From the NCBI RefSeq assembly GCF_000819725.1, contig NZ_CDDH01000062.1, positions 1 to 64,000 on the forward strand: a stretch of DNA of 64,000 nt. Direction: 5' to 3'. The notes beneath the pieces are model-generated. The model did not search any database, had not been told where the DNA came from, and saw nothing but the letters and a program-made list of their open reading frames with translations. Origin of the DNA: Aeromonas australiensis (GTDB taxonomy: Bacteria > Pseudomonadota > Gammaproteobacteria > Enterobacterales > Aeromonadaceae). A program made the position numbers and the translations under genes. This document shows, piece by piece, positions 29,360 through 38,620 of this stretch (position 1 is its first letter; each line of letters begins with the position of its first letter).

Positions 29360-30192
29360 GCTTCATCCTTGAAACGGGGGCGCCAGGCGGGAGGACGTTT
29401 GTCGAAGAAGGCTTGCATCCCCTCCTGGGCTTCGAGTCCGACCCGTACCCGGGCGATGGTCTCGACGGTTTTCTCTTCGTAGAGGCGGGCCGGATGGGCT
29501 TCTATCGCCGCCAGCAGTCGTTTGGTCTCTTTCATCGCTTCCGGCCCGTTGCGGCACAGACGCAGGGCCTGCGCTCGCCCCTGTGCCAGCAGTTGATCCG
29601 GTTTGCAGAGTTGATGCGCCACATTGAGCCGACAGGCGGTGATGGCATCGAATGGCTCGGCACTGAGCATGTAGCGGCGCGCCTGACGCATTCCCATGGT
29701 GCGCACCACGTAGGGGCTGATCACCGCAGGCACCAGCCCGAGGCTCACCTCGGAGAGGCAGAAGCGGGCATCGTCGCTGGCCAGCACCAGATCGCAGGCG
29801 CAGATCAAGCCCAGCGCCCCGCCATAGGCAGCCCCTTGTACCAGTGCCACCGTGGGGAAGGGGAGTTCGTCCAGGGTCTGCATCAGCCGGGCCAATACTC
29901 GGGCATCTTCCCGGTTGTGTTCGAAATCGGCGTGAGCCAGATTGCGCATCCAGCTGAGATCGGCGCCCGCGCAAAAGTGTTTGCCCTCGGCCCGCAGCAG
30001 CAAGGCGTGGGGGCGTTCGGCAAGGGAGTGGCCATGGAGATGGGAGAGATCATCGAGGCAGTCGAGCAGCCCCAGCATCAGGTTGGCATCAAAGGCGTTG
30101 TGGCGGGCCGGGCGCGACAGCACCAGCTCGGCCAGCGGGCCATGTCGCTCCAGCCGAAACGGGTTCTGGGAGGAAGTGAGTGGGTCTGACAT
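29356..30192 (-). CDS. liuC: Methylglutaconyl-CoA hydratase (enoyl-CoA hydratase family)
   Basis: A 278-residue crotonase-fold enzyme. Oxyanion-hole segments HFCAGADLSWM (about residue 71) and QGAAYGGALGLICACDLV (about residue 119) are present, followed by FCLSEVSLGLVPAVISPYV with the catalytic glutamate. From its position between carboxylase subunits it hydrates 3-methylglutaconyl-CoA to HMG-CoA. It starts 11 bp after liuB. Confidence 0.92.
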   Translation of the reverse strand: MSDPLTSSQNPFRLERHGPLAELVLSRPARHNAFDANLMLGLLDCLDDLSHLHGHSLAERPHALLLRAEGKHFCAGADLSWMRNLAHADFEHNREDARVLARLMQTLDELPFPTVALVQGAAYGGALGLICACDLVLASDDARFCLSEVSLGLVPAVISPYVVRTMGMRQARRYMLSAEPFDAITACRLNVAHQLCKPDQLLAQGRAQALRLCRNGPEAMKETKRLLAAIEAHPARLYEEKTVETIARVRVGLEAQEGMQAFFDKRPPAWRPRFKDEA

Positions 30193-30203
30193 AGGTTTGC
30201 TCC

Positions 30204-31805
30204 TTACATCCGGAAGATGCCGTACTGCTCGGGTTCAATGCGGACCCCCTGACAGGCCGCCAATGCCAACGCCAGCACGGTGCGGCTCTGGGCCGGGTCG
30301 ATAACACCGTCATCCCACAGACGAGCGCTGGCGTAGTAGGGGTGGCCCTGGCGCTCATACTGTTCGATCACCGGCGCGCGGATGGCGGCCGCTTCCTGCT
30401 CGCTCAAATCTTTGCCCTCGGCCGCCAGCTTGTCCCGACGCACCTGTACCAGCACTCCGGCAGCTTGTTCGCCACCCATGACAGAGATGCGGCTGTTGGG
30501 CCAGCTAAAGAGAAAATCGGGTTCATAAGCGCGCCCGCACATGCCGTAGTTGCCGGCACCAAAGCTGCCGCCGACGATCAGGGTGATCTTGGGCACCCGG
30601 CTGCAAGCCACGGCAGTGACCAGCTTGGCGCCGTGCTTGGCGATCCCCTCCTTTTCTGCGCTGCTCCCCACCATAAAACCTGTGATGTTCTGCAAAAAGA
30701 GCAGCGGGATGGCGCGGCGGTTACAGAGCTGGATAAAGTGGGCCCCCTTCTGGGCGCTGTCGCTGTGCAACACGCCGTTGTTGGCGAGGATCCCCACCGC
30801 CATGCCGCAAATACGAGCAAAGCCGGTCACCAGGGTGGTGCCGAACAGCGCCTTGAATTCGTCGAAATCCGAGCCATCCACCAGCCTGGCGATCAGCTCG
30901 CGGGCGTCGTAAGGGCGTTTGAGGCTGGTGCCCACCAGACCGTAGAGCTCCTCGATCGGGTAGCAGGGGGGCTCGTAGCCGGGGCTGGTCTCTACCGGCT
31001 CGTTACCCAGATGAGTCACCAGCGTGCGAGCGATAGCCAGTGCGTGGGCATCGTCGCGGGCCATGTGATCTGCCACCCCCGAGTGGGCGCAGTGCACTTC
31101 GGCGCCGCCCAGGGCCTCGGCGCTGATCTCCTCGCCGGTGGCGGCCTTGACCAGCGGTGGGCCCGCCAGAAAGATGGTGGCTTGCTCCCTGACCATGATC
31201 GACTCATCCGCCATGGCGGGGACGTAGGCGCCGCCTGCGGTACAGAGCCCCATTACCACCGCCAGCTGGGGGATGTTCCGGGCCGACATACGGGCCTGGT
31301 TGTAGAAGATGCGGCCAAAGTGATCCCGGTCGGGGAACACCTCATCCTGCATCGGCAGAAAGGCGCCGCCGGAATCCACCAGATAGAGGCAGGGGAGGCG
31401 CAGCCGCTCGGCGATAGCCTGGGCGCGCAGGTGCTTTTTCACCGTGAGCGGATAGTAGGTGCCGCCTTTGACGGTGGCGTCATTCACCACCAGCATGCAC
31501 AGGTGCCCCGAGACCCGGCCGATGCCGGTGATGATGCCGGCGGCGGGCACCGGCTCGTCATAGACCTGCCAGCCAGCGAGCGCCGACAGTTCGAGAAACG
31601 GGGAGCCCGGGTCCAGCAGTTGATTGATGCGCTCGCGGGGCAGCAACTTGCCGCGGGCCTGATGGCGGGCGTTGTTGGCCGTGCCGCCCCCTTGCGCGAT
31701 CTCGGCAATGCGGGCATGGAGATCGTCGACCAGCCCCTGCATGGCGGCTCGATTGGCCGCATATTCCGGGCTCGCCGTGTCGAGGCGGGAGTGGATACGA
31801 CTCAT
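30204..31805 (-). CDS. liuB: Methylcrotonyl-CoA carboxylase carboxyltransferase subunit
   Basis: A 533-residue beta subunit with the two halves of a carboxyltransferase: N-terminal [18 protein letters not shown] and [18 protein letters not shown], and C-terminal [28 protein letters not shown] and the [12 protein letters not shown] region. This pattern is typical of methylcrotonyl- and geranyl-CoA carboxylases; linkage to liuA/C/E points to methylcrotonyl-CoA. The ATG at 31805 overlaps the liuA stop. Confidence 0.95.
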   Translation of the reverse strand: MSRIHSRLDTASPEYAANRAAMQGLVDDLHARIAEIAQGGGTANNARHQARGKLLPRERINQLLDPGSPFLELSALAGWQVYDEPVPAAGIITGIGRVSGHLCMLVVNDATVKGGTYYPLTVKKHLRAQAIAERLRLPCLYLVDSGGAFLPMQDEVFPDRDHFGRIFYNQARMSARNIPQLAVVMGLCTAGGAYVPAMADESIMVREQATIFLAGPPLVKAATGEEISAEALGGAEVHCAHSGVADHMARDDAHALAIARTLVTHLGNEPVETSPGYEPPCYPIEELYGLVGTSLKRPYDARELIARLVDGSDFDEFKALFGTTLVTGFARICGMAVGILANNGVLHSDSAQKGAHFIQLCNRRAIPLLFLQNITGFMVGSSAEKEGIAKHGAKLVTAVACSRVPKITLIVGGSFGAGNYGMCGRAYEPDFLFSWPNSRISVMGGEQAAGVLVQVRRDKLAAEGKDLSEQEAAAIRAPVIEQYERQGHPYYASARLWDDGVIDPAQSRTVLALALAACQGVRIEPEQYGIFRM

Positions 31806-32944
31806 GCATTTTCTCCCATCAGCTCGCGGCCGATGAGCCAGCGGCGGATCTCCGAGGTGCCGGCGCCTATCTCGTAGAGTTTGGCGTCCCGCAGTAGGCG
31901 GCCAGTGGGGTATTCGTTGATGTAACCGTTGCCGCCGAGCAGCTGGATAGCGTCGAGGGCCATCTGGGTGGCGTTTTCGGCGGCAAACAGGATGGCTGCG
32001 GCGCAATCTTTACGGCTGGTGCGACCCTGATCGCAGGCGCTCGCCACCGAGTAGACCAGCGCCCGGCTGCTGGCGAGGCGGGTATACATGTCGGCCAGCT
32101 TGCCCTGCACCAGCTGAAACTCGCCGATGGCTTGACCAAACTGCTTGCGCTCACGCACATAGGGCAGCACTACATCCATGCAGGCCTGCATGATGCCAAG
32201 GGGGCCCGCAGCCAACACCACCCGCTCGTAATCGAGCCCGCTCATCAGCACCTTGACCCCGCCGTGCAGGGTACCCAGCAGGTTTTCCTGCGGCACCCGG
32301 CAGTTGTCGAACACCAGCTCGCAGGTGCTGGAGCCGCGCATCCCCAGCTTGTCGAGCTTCTGGGCGGTAGAAAAACCGGGAGTGCCGGCTTCGACGATAA
32401 AAGCAGAAATCCCTTTGGGACCGGCAGCTGCATCTGTCTTGGCATAGATGACGAAGGTGTCGGCATCCGGGCCGTTGGTGATCCACATCTTGTTGCCGTT
32501 CAGCACGAAGTGATCGCCCTCGCGCTCCGCGTTCAGGCGCATGCTGACCACATCTGAACCGGCGCCCGGCTCGCTCATGGCCAGTGCCCCCACATGCTCG
32601 CCGCTCACCAGCGGCGGCAGGTAGCGCGCTTTTTGCTCCGCCGTGCCGTGGCGGTGGATCTGGTTGATGCAGAGGTTGGAGTGGGCGCCGTAGGAGAGGC
32701 CGACCGAGGCGCTGGCGCGGCTTACCTGTTCCATCACCAGCACATGGGCCAGATAGCCAAGGTTCACCCCGTCATACTCCTCCGCCACCGTGATGCCGTG
32801 CAGCCCCAGCTCACCCATCCGGGGCCAGAGATCGCGGGGGAAGGCGTTGCTCTGATCGATCTCGCTGGCGCGCGGGGCGATCACTTGTCGGCAGAAGGCC
32901 GCAACCTGTTCGGTCAGGGCATTCAGGGTCTCATCCATCTGCAT
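31802..32944 (-). CDS. liuA: Isovaleryl-CoA dehydrogenase
   Basis: A 380-residue FAD flavoprotein that oxidises isovaleryl-CoA to 3-methylcrotonyl-CoA and passes electrons to ETF. Acyl-CoA dehydrogenase motifs include [33 protein letters not shown], the catalytic-glutamate region near [15 protein letters not shown] (the isovaleryl-type position in helix G), and [13 protein letters not shown] at the C-terminus. It is the first gene of the operon, with an aaggag RBS 7 bp before the ATG at 32944. Confidence 0.94.
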   Translation of the reverse strand: MQMDETLNALTEQVAAFCRQVIAPRASEIDQSNAFPRDLWPRMGELGLHGITVAEEYDGVNLGYLAHVLVMEQVSRASASVGLSYGAHSNLCINQIHRHGTAEQKARYLPPLVSGEHVGALAMSEPGAGSDVVSMRLNAEREGDHFVLNGNKMWITNGPDADTFVIYAKTDAAAGPKGISAFIVEAGTPGFSTAQKLDKLGMRGSSTCELVFDNCRVPQENLLGTLHGGVKVLMSGLDYERVVLAAGPLGIMQACMDVVLPYVRERKQFGQAIGEFQLVQGKLADMYTRLASSRALVYSVASACDQGRTSRKDCAAAILFAAENATQMALDAIQLLGGNGYINEYPTGRLLRDAKLYEIGAGTSEIRRWLIGRELMGENA

Positions 32945-33056
32945 CCATGCTCTCCTTGCGGATATGACAATCGGGTAGGAAGGTTGGCTCGACCTGCTGA
33001 CTCGGCTTCAAGGCTGGCAGTGGTCGGTCCATTTTGTACTTCACTTCTGCCACAAG

Positions 33057-33078
33057 TTTACGTTAGCGTAAACGTAAA
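33057..33078. promoter_or_regulatory. Candidate LiuR operator between liuA and the divergent dehydrogenase
   Basis: The sequence tttacgttagcgtaaa is a near-perfect palindrome (tttacg / cgtaaa arms) and is immediately followed by another cgtaaa half-site. A spaced palindrome inside the promoter is the usual MerR-family arrangement. It lies 113 bp before liuA and 172 bp before the plus-strand operon, so one site could serve both. Assignment to LiuR is by genome context and by memory of similar acgt-type motifs in front of liu genes. Confidence 0.55.
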
Positions 33079-33249
33079 TCAATTGTTAATCTGTTGTGTA
33101 TCGATAAAGCGGTGGTAGTGAGCGCGTTATCAGCTACCACGACAACAGCGCCATAGTGGCAGATCCGACTGACGCAGCGTGTGGGCGCCGCGTCATAAAG
33201 CGCTAACGCAGGAAAATAAGCGCGGGGCAACAAGGGAGCGAACGACAAG

Positions 33250-34407
33250 ATGGATTTTACCCTGACCGATGATCAACAGGCGTATGTGGAGGCGGCCGCC
33301 GCCTTTGCCGATGAGGCGCTCAAACCCCATGCCGCGCGCTGGGATAAAGAGCACGAGTTTCCGATCCCGACCATCAAGCAGGCGGCAGAGCTAGGTTTTT
33401 GTGGTCTCTATACCCCGGAGCAGTTTGGCGGATTGGGGCTGCCGCGCCTCGATGCGAGCCTCATCTTCGAGCGCCTCGCCATGGGTTGTACCTCGACTAC
33501 GGCGTATCTGACCATCCACAACATGGTGAGCTGGATGCTGGGCAGCTGGTTGCCCACCGAGGTTGCCAAGGAGTGGGTTCCGAAACTGGCCAGCGGCGAA
33601 TTGCTGGGCTCCTATTGCCTCACTGAGCCGGGGGCGGGCTCTGATGCTGCGGCCCTCAAGACCCGGGCGGTGCGCGAGGGTGACAGCTACCTCATCGAGG
33701 GGACCAAGGTCTTTATCTCGGGGGCGGGCAGCACTGACGTGCTGGTGGTGATGGCCCGGACCGGTGGTGAAGGTGCGAAGGGGATCTCTGCCTTTATGGT
33801 GCCGGCTAATGCCCCCGGCGTGAGCTATGGCAAGGCAGAAGAGAAGATGGGCTGGAACAGCCAGCCGACCCGGGAGGTTGTTTTCAACGGGGTGCGTATT
33901 CCCGCCTGCTATCGGTTGGGCGAGGAGGGGGAAGGGTTCAAATTCGCCATGCAGGCCCTCGATGGGGGGCGCATCAATATCGCCACCTGTTCGGTGGGCA
34001 CCGCCCAGCAGGCGCTGGATGATGCGTTGGCCTATGTGCAGCAGCGCCAGCAATTTGGGCGCCCGATCAGCGAATTCCAGAGCGTGCAGTTTCGTCTGGC
34101 CGACATGGCGACCGAGCTGGCTGCCGCTCGTCTGCTGGTGCGTCAGGCCGCTGACAAGCTGGATCGCGGGGCACCGGACAAGAGTGCCTGGTGCGCCATG
34201 GCCAAACGGTTTGCCACCGATGTGGGTTATCGAATCTGCGATGAGGCTCTGCAACTCTTTGGCGGCTATGGTTATATCCGCGAGTATCCGCTCGAGCGCT
34301 ATCTGCGCGATAGCCGGGTACACCGCATTCTGGAGGGCACCAACGAGGTGATGCGACTCATCATCGCGCGCCGCATGCTGGCCGATCCCGGTTTGTCGCT
34401 GGGCTAA
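33250..34407 (+). CDS. Acyl-CoA dehydrogenase, probably isobutyryl/2-methylbutyryl-CoA
   Basis: A 385-residue FAD enzyme of the short/branched-chain type. It has GSYCLTEPGAGSDAAALKT, VFISGAGSTDVLVVMARTG, the flavin-binding RQQFGRPISEFQSVQF, and YGYIREYPLERYLRDSRVHRILEGTNE, where the catalytic glutamate is at the usual position near the C-terminus. It is the first gene of an operon with hydroxyisobutyryl-CoA hydrolase and mmsB, pointing to isobutyryl-CoA (valine) and possibly 2-methylbutyryl-CoA (isoleucine). It is divergent from liuA. Confidence 0.88.
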   Translation: MDFTLTDDQQAYVEAAAAFADEALKPHAARWDKEHEFPIPTIKQAAELGFCGLYTPEQFGGLGLPRLDASLIFERLAMGCTSTTAYLTIHNMVSWMLGSWLPTEVAKEWVPKLASGELLGSYCLTEPGAGSDAAALKTRAVREGDSYLIEGTKVFISGAGSTDVLVVMARTGGEGAKGISAFMVPANAPGVSYGKAEEKMGWNSQPTREVVFNGVRIPACYRLGEEGEGFKFAMQALDGGRINIATCSVGTAQQALDDALAYVQQRQQFGRPISEFQSVQFRLADMATELAAARLLVRQAADKLDRGAPDKSAWCAMAKRFATDVGYRICDEALQLFGGYGYIREYPLERYLRDSRVHRILEGTNEVMRLIIARRMLADPGLSLG

Positions 34408-34547
34408 CCGGTGGTCGCATCAAGGGGGTGTTGCCTGCCACCCGATTTGCACCATGCGATGCCGGTTTCGGCTTGGTGAGCCAGCCACAGGTTGGCGTCA
34501 TTCAAGCCTGTCATCATGGCAGCAGCTTCATCGACAAGGACAAGGTT

Positions 34548-35330
34548 ATGACCAGGATCAGACTCGAATATCATGGCCATGTGGCCTATATCACCTTCGA
34601 CCATCCACCCGCCAACACCTGGACTCTCGCCAGCCTGCAGGCCTTCTTGCAGATGATGGTGGAGCTCGACAGCCGCCCCGATGTGGTGGCGCTGGTGATC
34701 CGCGGGGCAGGCGACAAATTTTTCTGCGCCGGTGCCGACCTCAATATGTTTGTCGATGGCAACATCGAGAAGGCCAGTGAAGTAGCCGAGGCCTTTGGCA
34801 AGGCCTTCGACGCGCTGACCCGCTTTCACGGGGTCAGTATCGCCGCCATCAATGGTTATGCCATGGGAGGTGGGCTGGAAGTGGCGCTGGCCTGTGATAT
34901 CCGCATCGCCGAGCAGCAGGCATTGCTGGGACTGCCGGAAGCCTCGGTGGGTTTGCTCCCCTGTGCCGGTGGCACCCAACGTCTCACCGAACTGGTGGGG
35001 CCAGGCTGGGCCAAACGGATAATCCTCTGTGGTGAGAAGGTGAGCGCCACCCTGGCCTACGAGATGGGGCTGGTGGAAGAAGTGGTGAAAACCGGTCAGG
35101 GGTGGGAGGCTGCTCATCAGATGGCCCATCTGGTGGAGCGCCAGAGCCCGAGCGCCCTGCGCGCCTGCAAAATCCTGATCAATCAGGGCCGCAGCGGCCC
35201 GCGCGATGCGGCCTTGCCCCTTGAACGGTCGCTGTTTCTCGATCTCTTCAGCGATGCCAACCAGCGTGAAGGGGTGGCCGCCTTTCTGGAGAAACGTTCC
35301 CCGCGCTGGCAATATGGCCCAACAAAATAA
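34548..35330 (+). CDS. Enoyl-CoA hydratase, branched-chain operon
   Basis: A 260-residue crotonase-family protein. Oxyanion-hole motifs are FFCAGADLNMFVDG (about residue 63) and INGYAMGGGLEVALACD (about residue 101); the catalytic segment GLPEASVGLLPCAGGTQRL carries the glutamate. In context it should hydrate methacrylyl-CoA and tiglyl-CoA. The ATG at 34548 follows an aagga-rich RBS; the upstream 140 bp appears non-coding. Confidence 0.88.
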   Translation: MTRIRLEYHGHVAYITFDHPPANTWTLASLQAFLQMMVELDSRPDVVALVIRGAGDKFFCAGADLNMFVDGNIEKASEVAEAFGKAFDALTRFHGVSIAAINGYAMGGGLEVALACDIRIAEQQALLGLPEASVGLLPCAGGTQRLTELVGPGWAKRIILCGEKVSATLAYEMGLVEEVVKTGQGWEAAHQMAHLVERQSPSALRACKILINQGRSGPRDAALPLERSLFLDLFSDANQREGVAAFLEKRSPRWQYGPTK

Positions 35331-35347
35331 TCCATACGGAGCCGTTT

Positions 35348-36460
35348 ATGAGTGAGCCGGTCAAAGTTAGCTACTATCCCACCGAAGATGGCCATCAGAT
35401 CGGGGTGTTGACCCTCGACAGCCCTGCGTCTCTCAACGCATTGAGCCTGCCGATGATCCAGATCCTGCAACAGACGCTGACTCGTTGGGAGCAGGATCCC
35501 GCCATCGTCTGTGTGCTGCTGCAGGGGGCGGGTGAGAAGGCATTTTGTGCCGGTGGCGATATCCGCTCCTTCTATTACCGCAAACAGGAGGCAAGCGGAT
35601 CGGAACTGTTCGAGTATGCCCGCGACTTTTTCGAGCAGGAGTACCGGCTTGACCACCACATCCACTGTTACCGTAAGCCCCTTATTTGCGTGGCGGACGG
35701 TATCTGCATGGGGGGGGGGATTGGCCTGTTTGCCGGCGCCGATTTTCGGGTGGTGACCGAAAGGAGCCTGTTCGCCATGCCGGAGGTAACCATAGGACTT
35801 TACCCCGACGTGGGGGCGAGCTGGTTTTTAAGCCGGATGCCGGGGCGACTCGGGCTTTGGCTTGGTTTGACTGGCGCCCGCTTTAATGGCACCGATGCCC
35901 TTGGGGTCGGGTTGGCGGATCACGCCATCGCCAGTGGTGAGCGCAGTGCGCTGTTGGCACGCCTCGCCGTACTCGAGTGGGCTGGCAGTGGTGAGCCCCG
36001 TGCGCAGATCGATCAGCTCCTCAGGGGGTTGCATGCTGAGGTGGCGGCTCGCTTGCCTGCGCCAGTGCTGTTGCCCCATCAACAGAGGATCGATGCCCTG
36101 CTGGCGGGACGCACGTTGCAAGGGGTATTGGCGCGGTTGTTCGAAGCTCAGTTCGATGAACAGGAGGCGGTACTCCAGCAGGCGCAGCAGCTCTGCCGCA
36201 CCGGCAGCCCCATCAGCCGTGCCATTTTGTGGCGCCAATATTGGCGAGCGCGCCGCTACTCCCTGGCCGAGGTATTTGCCGAGGAGCTGACCCTCTCGGT
36301 CAACTGTGTGCTCAAGGGGGATTTTGTGGAAGGGGTACGGGCACTGCTGATCGACAAGGATAAAGATCCCCGCTGGCAGCAGTTACCCCCGGAGGGGGAG
36401 TGGCTGGATGAGTATTATCGCTGGCCGCAGGGGCGCAATCCGTTGGCCTGCAAGAAATAA
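35348..36460 (+). CDS. 3-hydroxyisobutyryl-CoA hydrolase
   Basis: A 370-residue crotonase-superfamily protein with the longer C-terminal extension of 3-hydroxyisobutyryl-CoA hydrolases. Motifs are KAFCAGGDIRSFY and ADGICMGGGIGLFAGADFRV, followed by FAMPEVTIGLYPDVGASWFLSRMPG with the hydrolase-type glutamate and aspartate. The late segment SVNCVLKGDFVEGVRALLIDKD is also typical. It releases 3-hydroxyisobutyrate for MmsB, encoded next. Confidence 0.9.
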   Translation: MSEPVKVSYYPTEDGHQIGVLTLDSPASLNALSLPMIQILQQTLTRWEQDPAIVCVLLQGAGEKAFCAGGDIRSFYYRKQEASGSELFEYARDFFEQEYRLDHHIHCYRKPLICVADGICMGGGIGLFAGADFRVVTERSLFAMPEVTIGLYPDVGASWFLSRMPGRLGLWLGLTGARFNGTDALGVGLADHAIASGERSALLARLAVLEWAGSGEPRAQIDQLLRGLHAEVAARLPAPVLLPHQQRIDALLAGRTLQGVLARLFEAQFDEQEAVLQQAQQLCRTGSPISRAILWRQYWRARRYSLAEVFAEELTLSVNCVLKGDFVEGVRALLIDKDKDPRWQQLPPEGEWLDEYYRWPQGRNPLACKK

Positions 36461-36509
36461 CAGTTGGCAACCGGCGGACGCCGCCATCAGCAACGCAAGG
36501 AGCAAGCGG

Positions 36510-37430
36510 ATGACAAGGATAGGATTTATCGGGCTTGGCAATATGGGCGGCCCCATGGCAGCCAATCTGGCAAAGGCAGGCCACACAGTGCAGGTGTTTG
36601 ATCTGGTTGCCGAAAACATTGAACGTGCTATCACTGCTGGCTGCATTGCGGTCGGGGATGCCCGCGAAGCGATGACTGACTGCGAAGTGGTGATCAGCAT
36701 GTTGCCGGCGGGGGAGCATGTGCGCGCCCTCTGGTTGGGCGAGAGCGATGGTGAGCGGGGTGGGCAGGATCTGCTGGCAGCATTGCGAGAAGGGGCACTG
36801 GTGATCGACTGCTCAACCATTGATGTGGCCTCTGCCCGTCAGGTCGGGGAGGCCGCTCGCGCCCGCGGTTTGCGCTTTATCGATGCCCCTGTTTCTGGTG
36901 GTGTCGCCGGTGCGGCCGCCGGAACGCTCACCTTTATCGTGGGTGGCAACGCGGCGGATTTCGAGGCGGCGAAACCTCTGCTCGCCTCTATGGGGCAGAA
37001 CCTGTTTCACGCCGGGACGCTGGGGGCGGGGCAGATCGCCAAGATGTGCAACAACATGTTGCTCGCCATCCATATGGCGGGTACTGCCGAAGCATTGGCC
37101 CTCGGGGTGAAGGAGGGACTGGATCCTGCGGTGCTCTCCAGCATCATGGGCAAGAGCTCCGGCAACAACTGGAGTCTGGAGCGCTACAACCCCTGGCCCG
37201 GGGTGATGGAGAATGTGCCCGCTGCCCGCCACTATCAGGGGGGCTTTATGACCCGCCTGATGGTGAAAGATTTGGGGCTGGCCATGGCGCTGGCCGAGCA
37301 TGGCCACAGCGCGGTGCCCATGGGGGCCTTGGCCCGCAACCTGTTCAACCTCCATGCCGCCCGTGGGCAGGGGAGCCGCGATTTCTCCAGCATCGTCGAA
37401 CTCTATCTGGATAAACAGGATCCCGCCTGA
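36510..37430 (+). CDS. mmsB: 3-hydroxyisobutyrate dehydrogenase
   Basis: A 306-residue NAD-dependent dehydrogenase of the beta-hydroxyacid family: nucleotide-binding IGFIGLGNMGGPMAANL, substrate-binding IDAPVSGGVAGAAAGTL, and the catalytic lysine in GAGQIAKMCNNMLLA. It oxidises 3-hydroxyisobutyrate to methylmalonate semialdehyde. The semialdehyde dehydrogenase (mmsA) expected next to it is not in the window. Confidence 0.94.
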   Translation: MTRIGFIGLGNMGGPMAANLAKAGHTVQVFDLVAENIERAITAGCIAVGDAREAMTDCEVVISMLPAGEHVRALWLGESDGERGGQDLLAALREGALVIDCSTIDVASARQVGEAARARGLRFIDAPVSGGVAGAAAGTLTFIVGGNAADFEAAKPLLASMGQNLFHAGTLGAGQIAKMCNNMLLAIHMAGTAEALALGVKEGLDPAVLSSIMGKSSGNNWSLERYNPWPGVMENVPAARHYQGGFMTRLMVKDLGLAMALAEHGHSAVPMGALARNLFNLHAARGQGSRDFSSIVELYLDKQDPA

Positions 37431-37482
37431 CGGGTTACCTCTCTTCAAAGCATCTCCCTTCTGCCAGCTACAAGGAGCATTG

Positions 37483-38262
37483 ATGGATATCAAAGATAAG
37501 GTCATCGTTATTACCGGCGCCGGACGTGGCTTGGGACGGGCCATTGCGCTGGCCCTGGGCGCACAGGGGGCGACGCTGGCACTGCTCGACATCAATCGCG
37601 CCGATCTGGAGGCGACCGCCGCCATGGTGCACAGCCAGAATGATCAGGGCACTCAAGATAGCCAGTGCGAGCTGTTTGTCTGCAATGTGGCGAGCGAAGC
37701 CGAGGTCGAGGCCGCGTTTGCTGCCATCAAGGGGCGTTTTGGTGTGCTGCACGCTCTCATTAACTGCGCCGGCATTTTGCGCGACGGCATGCTGATCAAG
37801 GTGAAAGAGGGCGAGCTGGTGGATAAGATGACGCTGGCCCAGTGGCAGAGCGTGATTGATGTCAACCTCACCGGTACTTTTCTCTGCGGTCGCGAAGGGG
37901 CGGTGCTGATGGCGCAAGGGGGGCAGGGGGGCGTTATCATCAATATCTCCTCCATTGCCCGCGCCGGCAATATCGGCCAGAGCAACTATGCCGCCAGCAA
38001 GGCGGGGGTCGCTTCGTTGGTGGTGACCTGGGCGCGGGAGCTGGCCCGCCACGGTATTCGGGTGATGGGGATCGCCCCCGGGGTGTTTGCCACCGACATG
38101 ACGGCGGTGATGAAACCGGAGGCGATGGCGCGGATGCAGCAGGCCATTCCGGTCGGCACCCTTGGCGAGGCGTCGCAGTTGGCCGAGACGGTGAGCTTTA
38201 TTCTCGCCAACGACTACCTGTCGGGACGGATGATAGAGCTGGATGGCGGTTTGCGTTTATAG
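37483..38262 (+). CDS. Short-chain dehydrogenase (SDR), last gene of the operon
   Basis: A 259-residue classical SDR: cofactor motif TGAGRGLGRAIA (residues about 11-22), NCAG, catalytic Ser in ISSIAR, and YAASK with the Tyr-Lys pair. FabG-like overall. In this operon it may oxidise 2-methyl-3-hydroxybutyryl-CoA in isoleucine breakdown, as proposed for related ivd clusters; the sequence alone does not show the substrate. A terminator follows at once. Confidence 0.87.
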   Translation: MDIKDKVIVITGAGRGLGRAIALALGAQGATLALLDINRADLEATAAMVHSQNDQGTQDSQCELFVCNVASEAEVEAAFAAIKGRFGVLHALINCAGILRDGMLIKVKEGELVDKMTLAQWQSVIDVNLTGTFLCGREGAVLMAQGGQGGVIINISSIARAGNIGQSNYAASKAGVASLVVTWARELARHGIRVMGIAPGVFATDMTAVMKPEAMARMQQAIPVGTLGEASQLAETVSFILANDYLSGRMIELDGGLRL

Positions 38263-38276
38263 GGATTTACATAATG

Positions 38277-38305
38277 GGCCCCGGTGTTTCCACCGGGGCT
38301 TTTTT
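38277..38305 (+). terminator. Terminator of the branched-chain operon
   Basis: The stem gccccggtg / caccggggc with a 4-nt loop and a T run lies 15 bp after the SDR stop. Confidence 0.88.
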
Positions 38306-38620
38306 ATGCAGATTATTTATACAAAGCGTGCCTGAATGACGATGCACAGGAACCATGCGAGTCAGGTTGTGTTGGCAGAAAAATGAGAAATATCAATCGG
38401 TCTTGGTTAATTTGAGCCAGCTCACAGGCCATATGGGTCAGTGCTGTAAAATTGCGCCCGGTCAAGGCGGTGCATGATTGACGGGACGAGGGATTGCGGT
38501 CGGCATAGTCATGCAATATAGTTGCCACCTTTTTCACGGGGTCAGGATTCCCAGCCCCTCCCATATTGCGTGCAGTATGAATACGGACGCTCTGCCGCCG
38601 CCTAAAAAAACAGGATTGAG
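38306..38620. other. Upstream region of arcD
   Basis: A 315-bp non-coding stretch. A possible promoter is ttgacg near 38477 with an 18-bp spacer and catagt. No clear ArgR or FNR box could be placed. No small gene or RNA is recognised. Confidence 0.35.

Noticed and set aside
30342-31877. Long plus-strand frame opposite liuB
   Set aside because: Shadow of the carboxyltransferase gene, low-complexity composition and no RBS.
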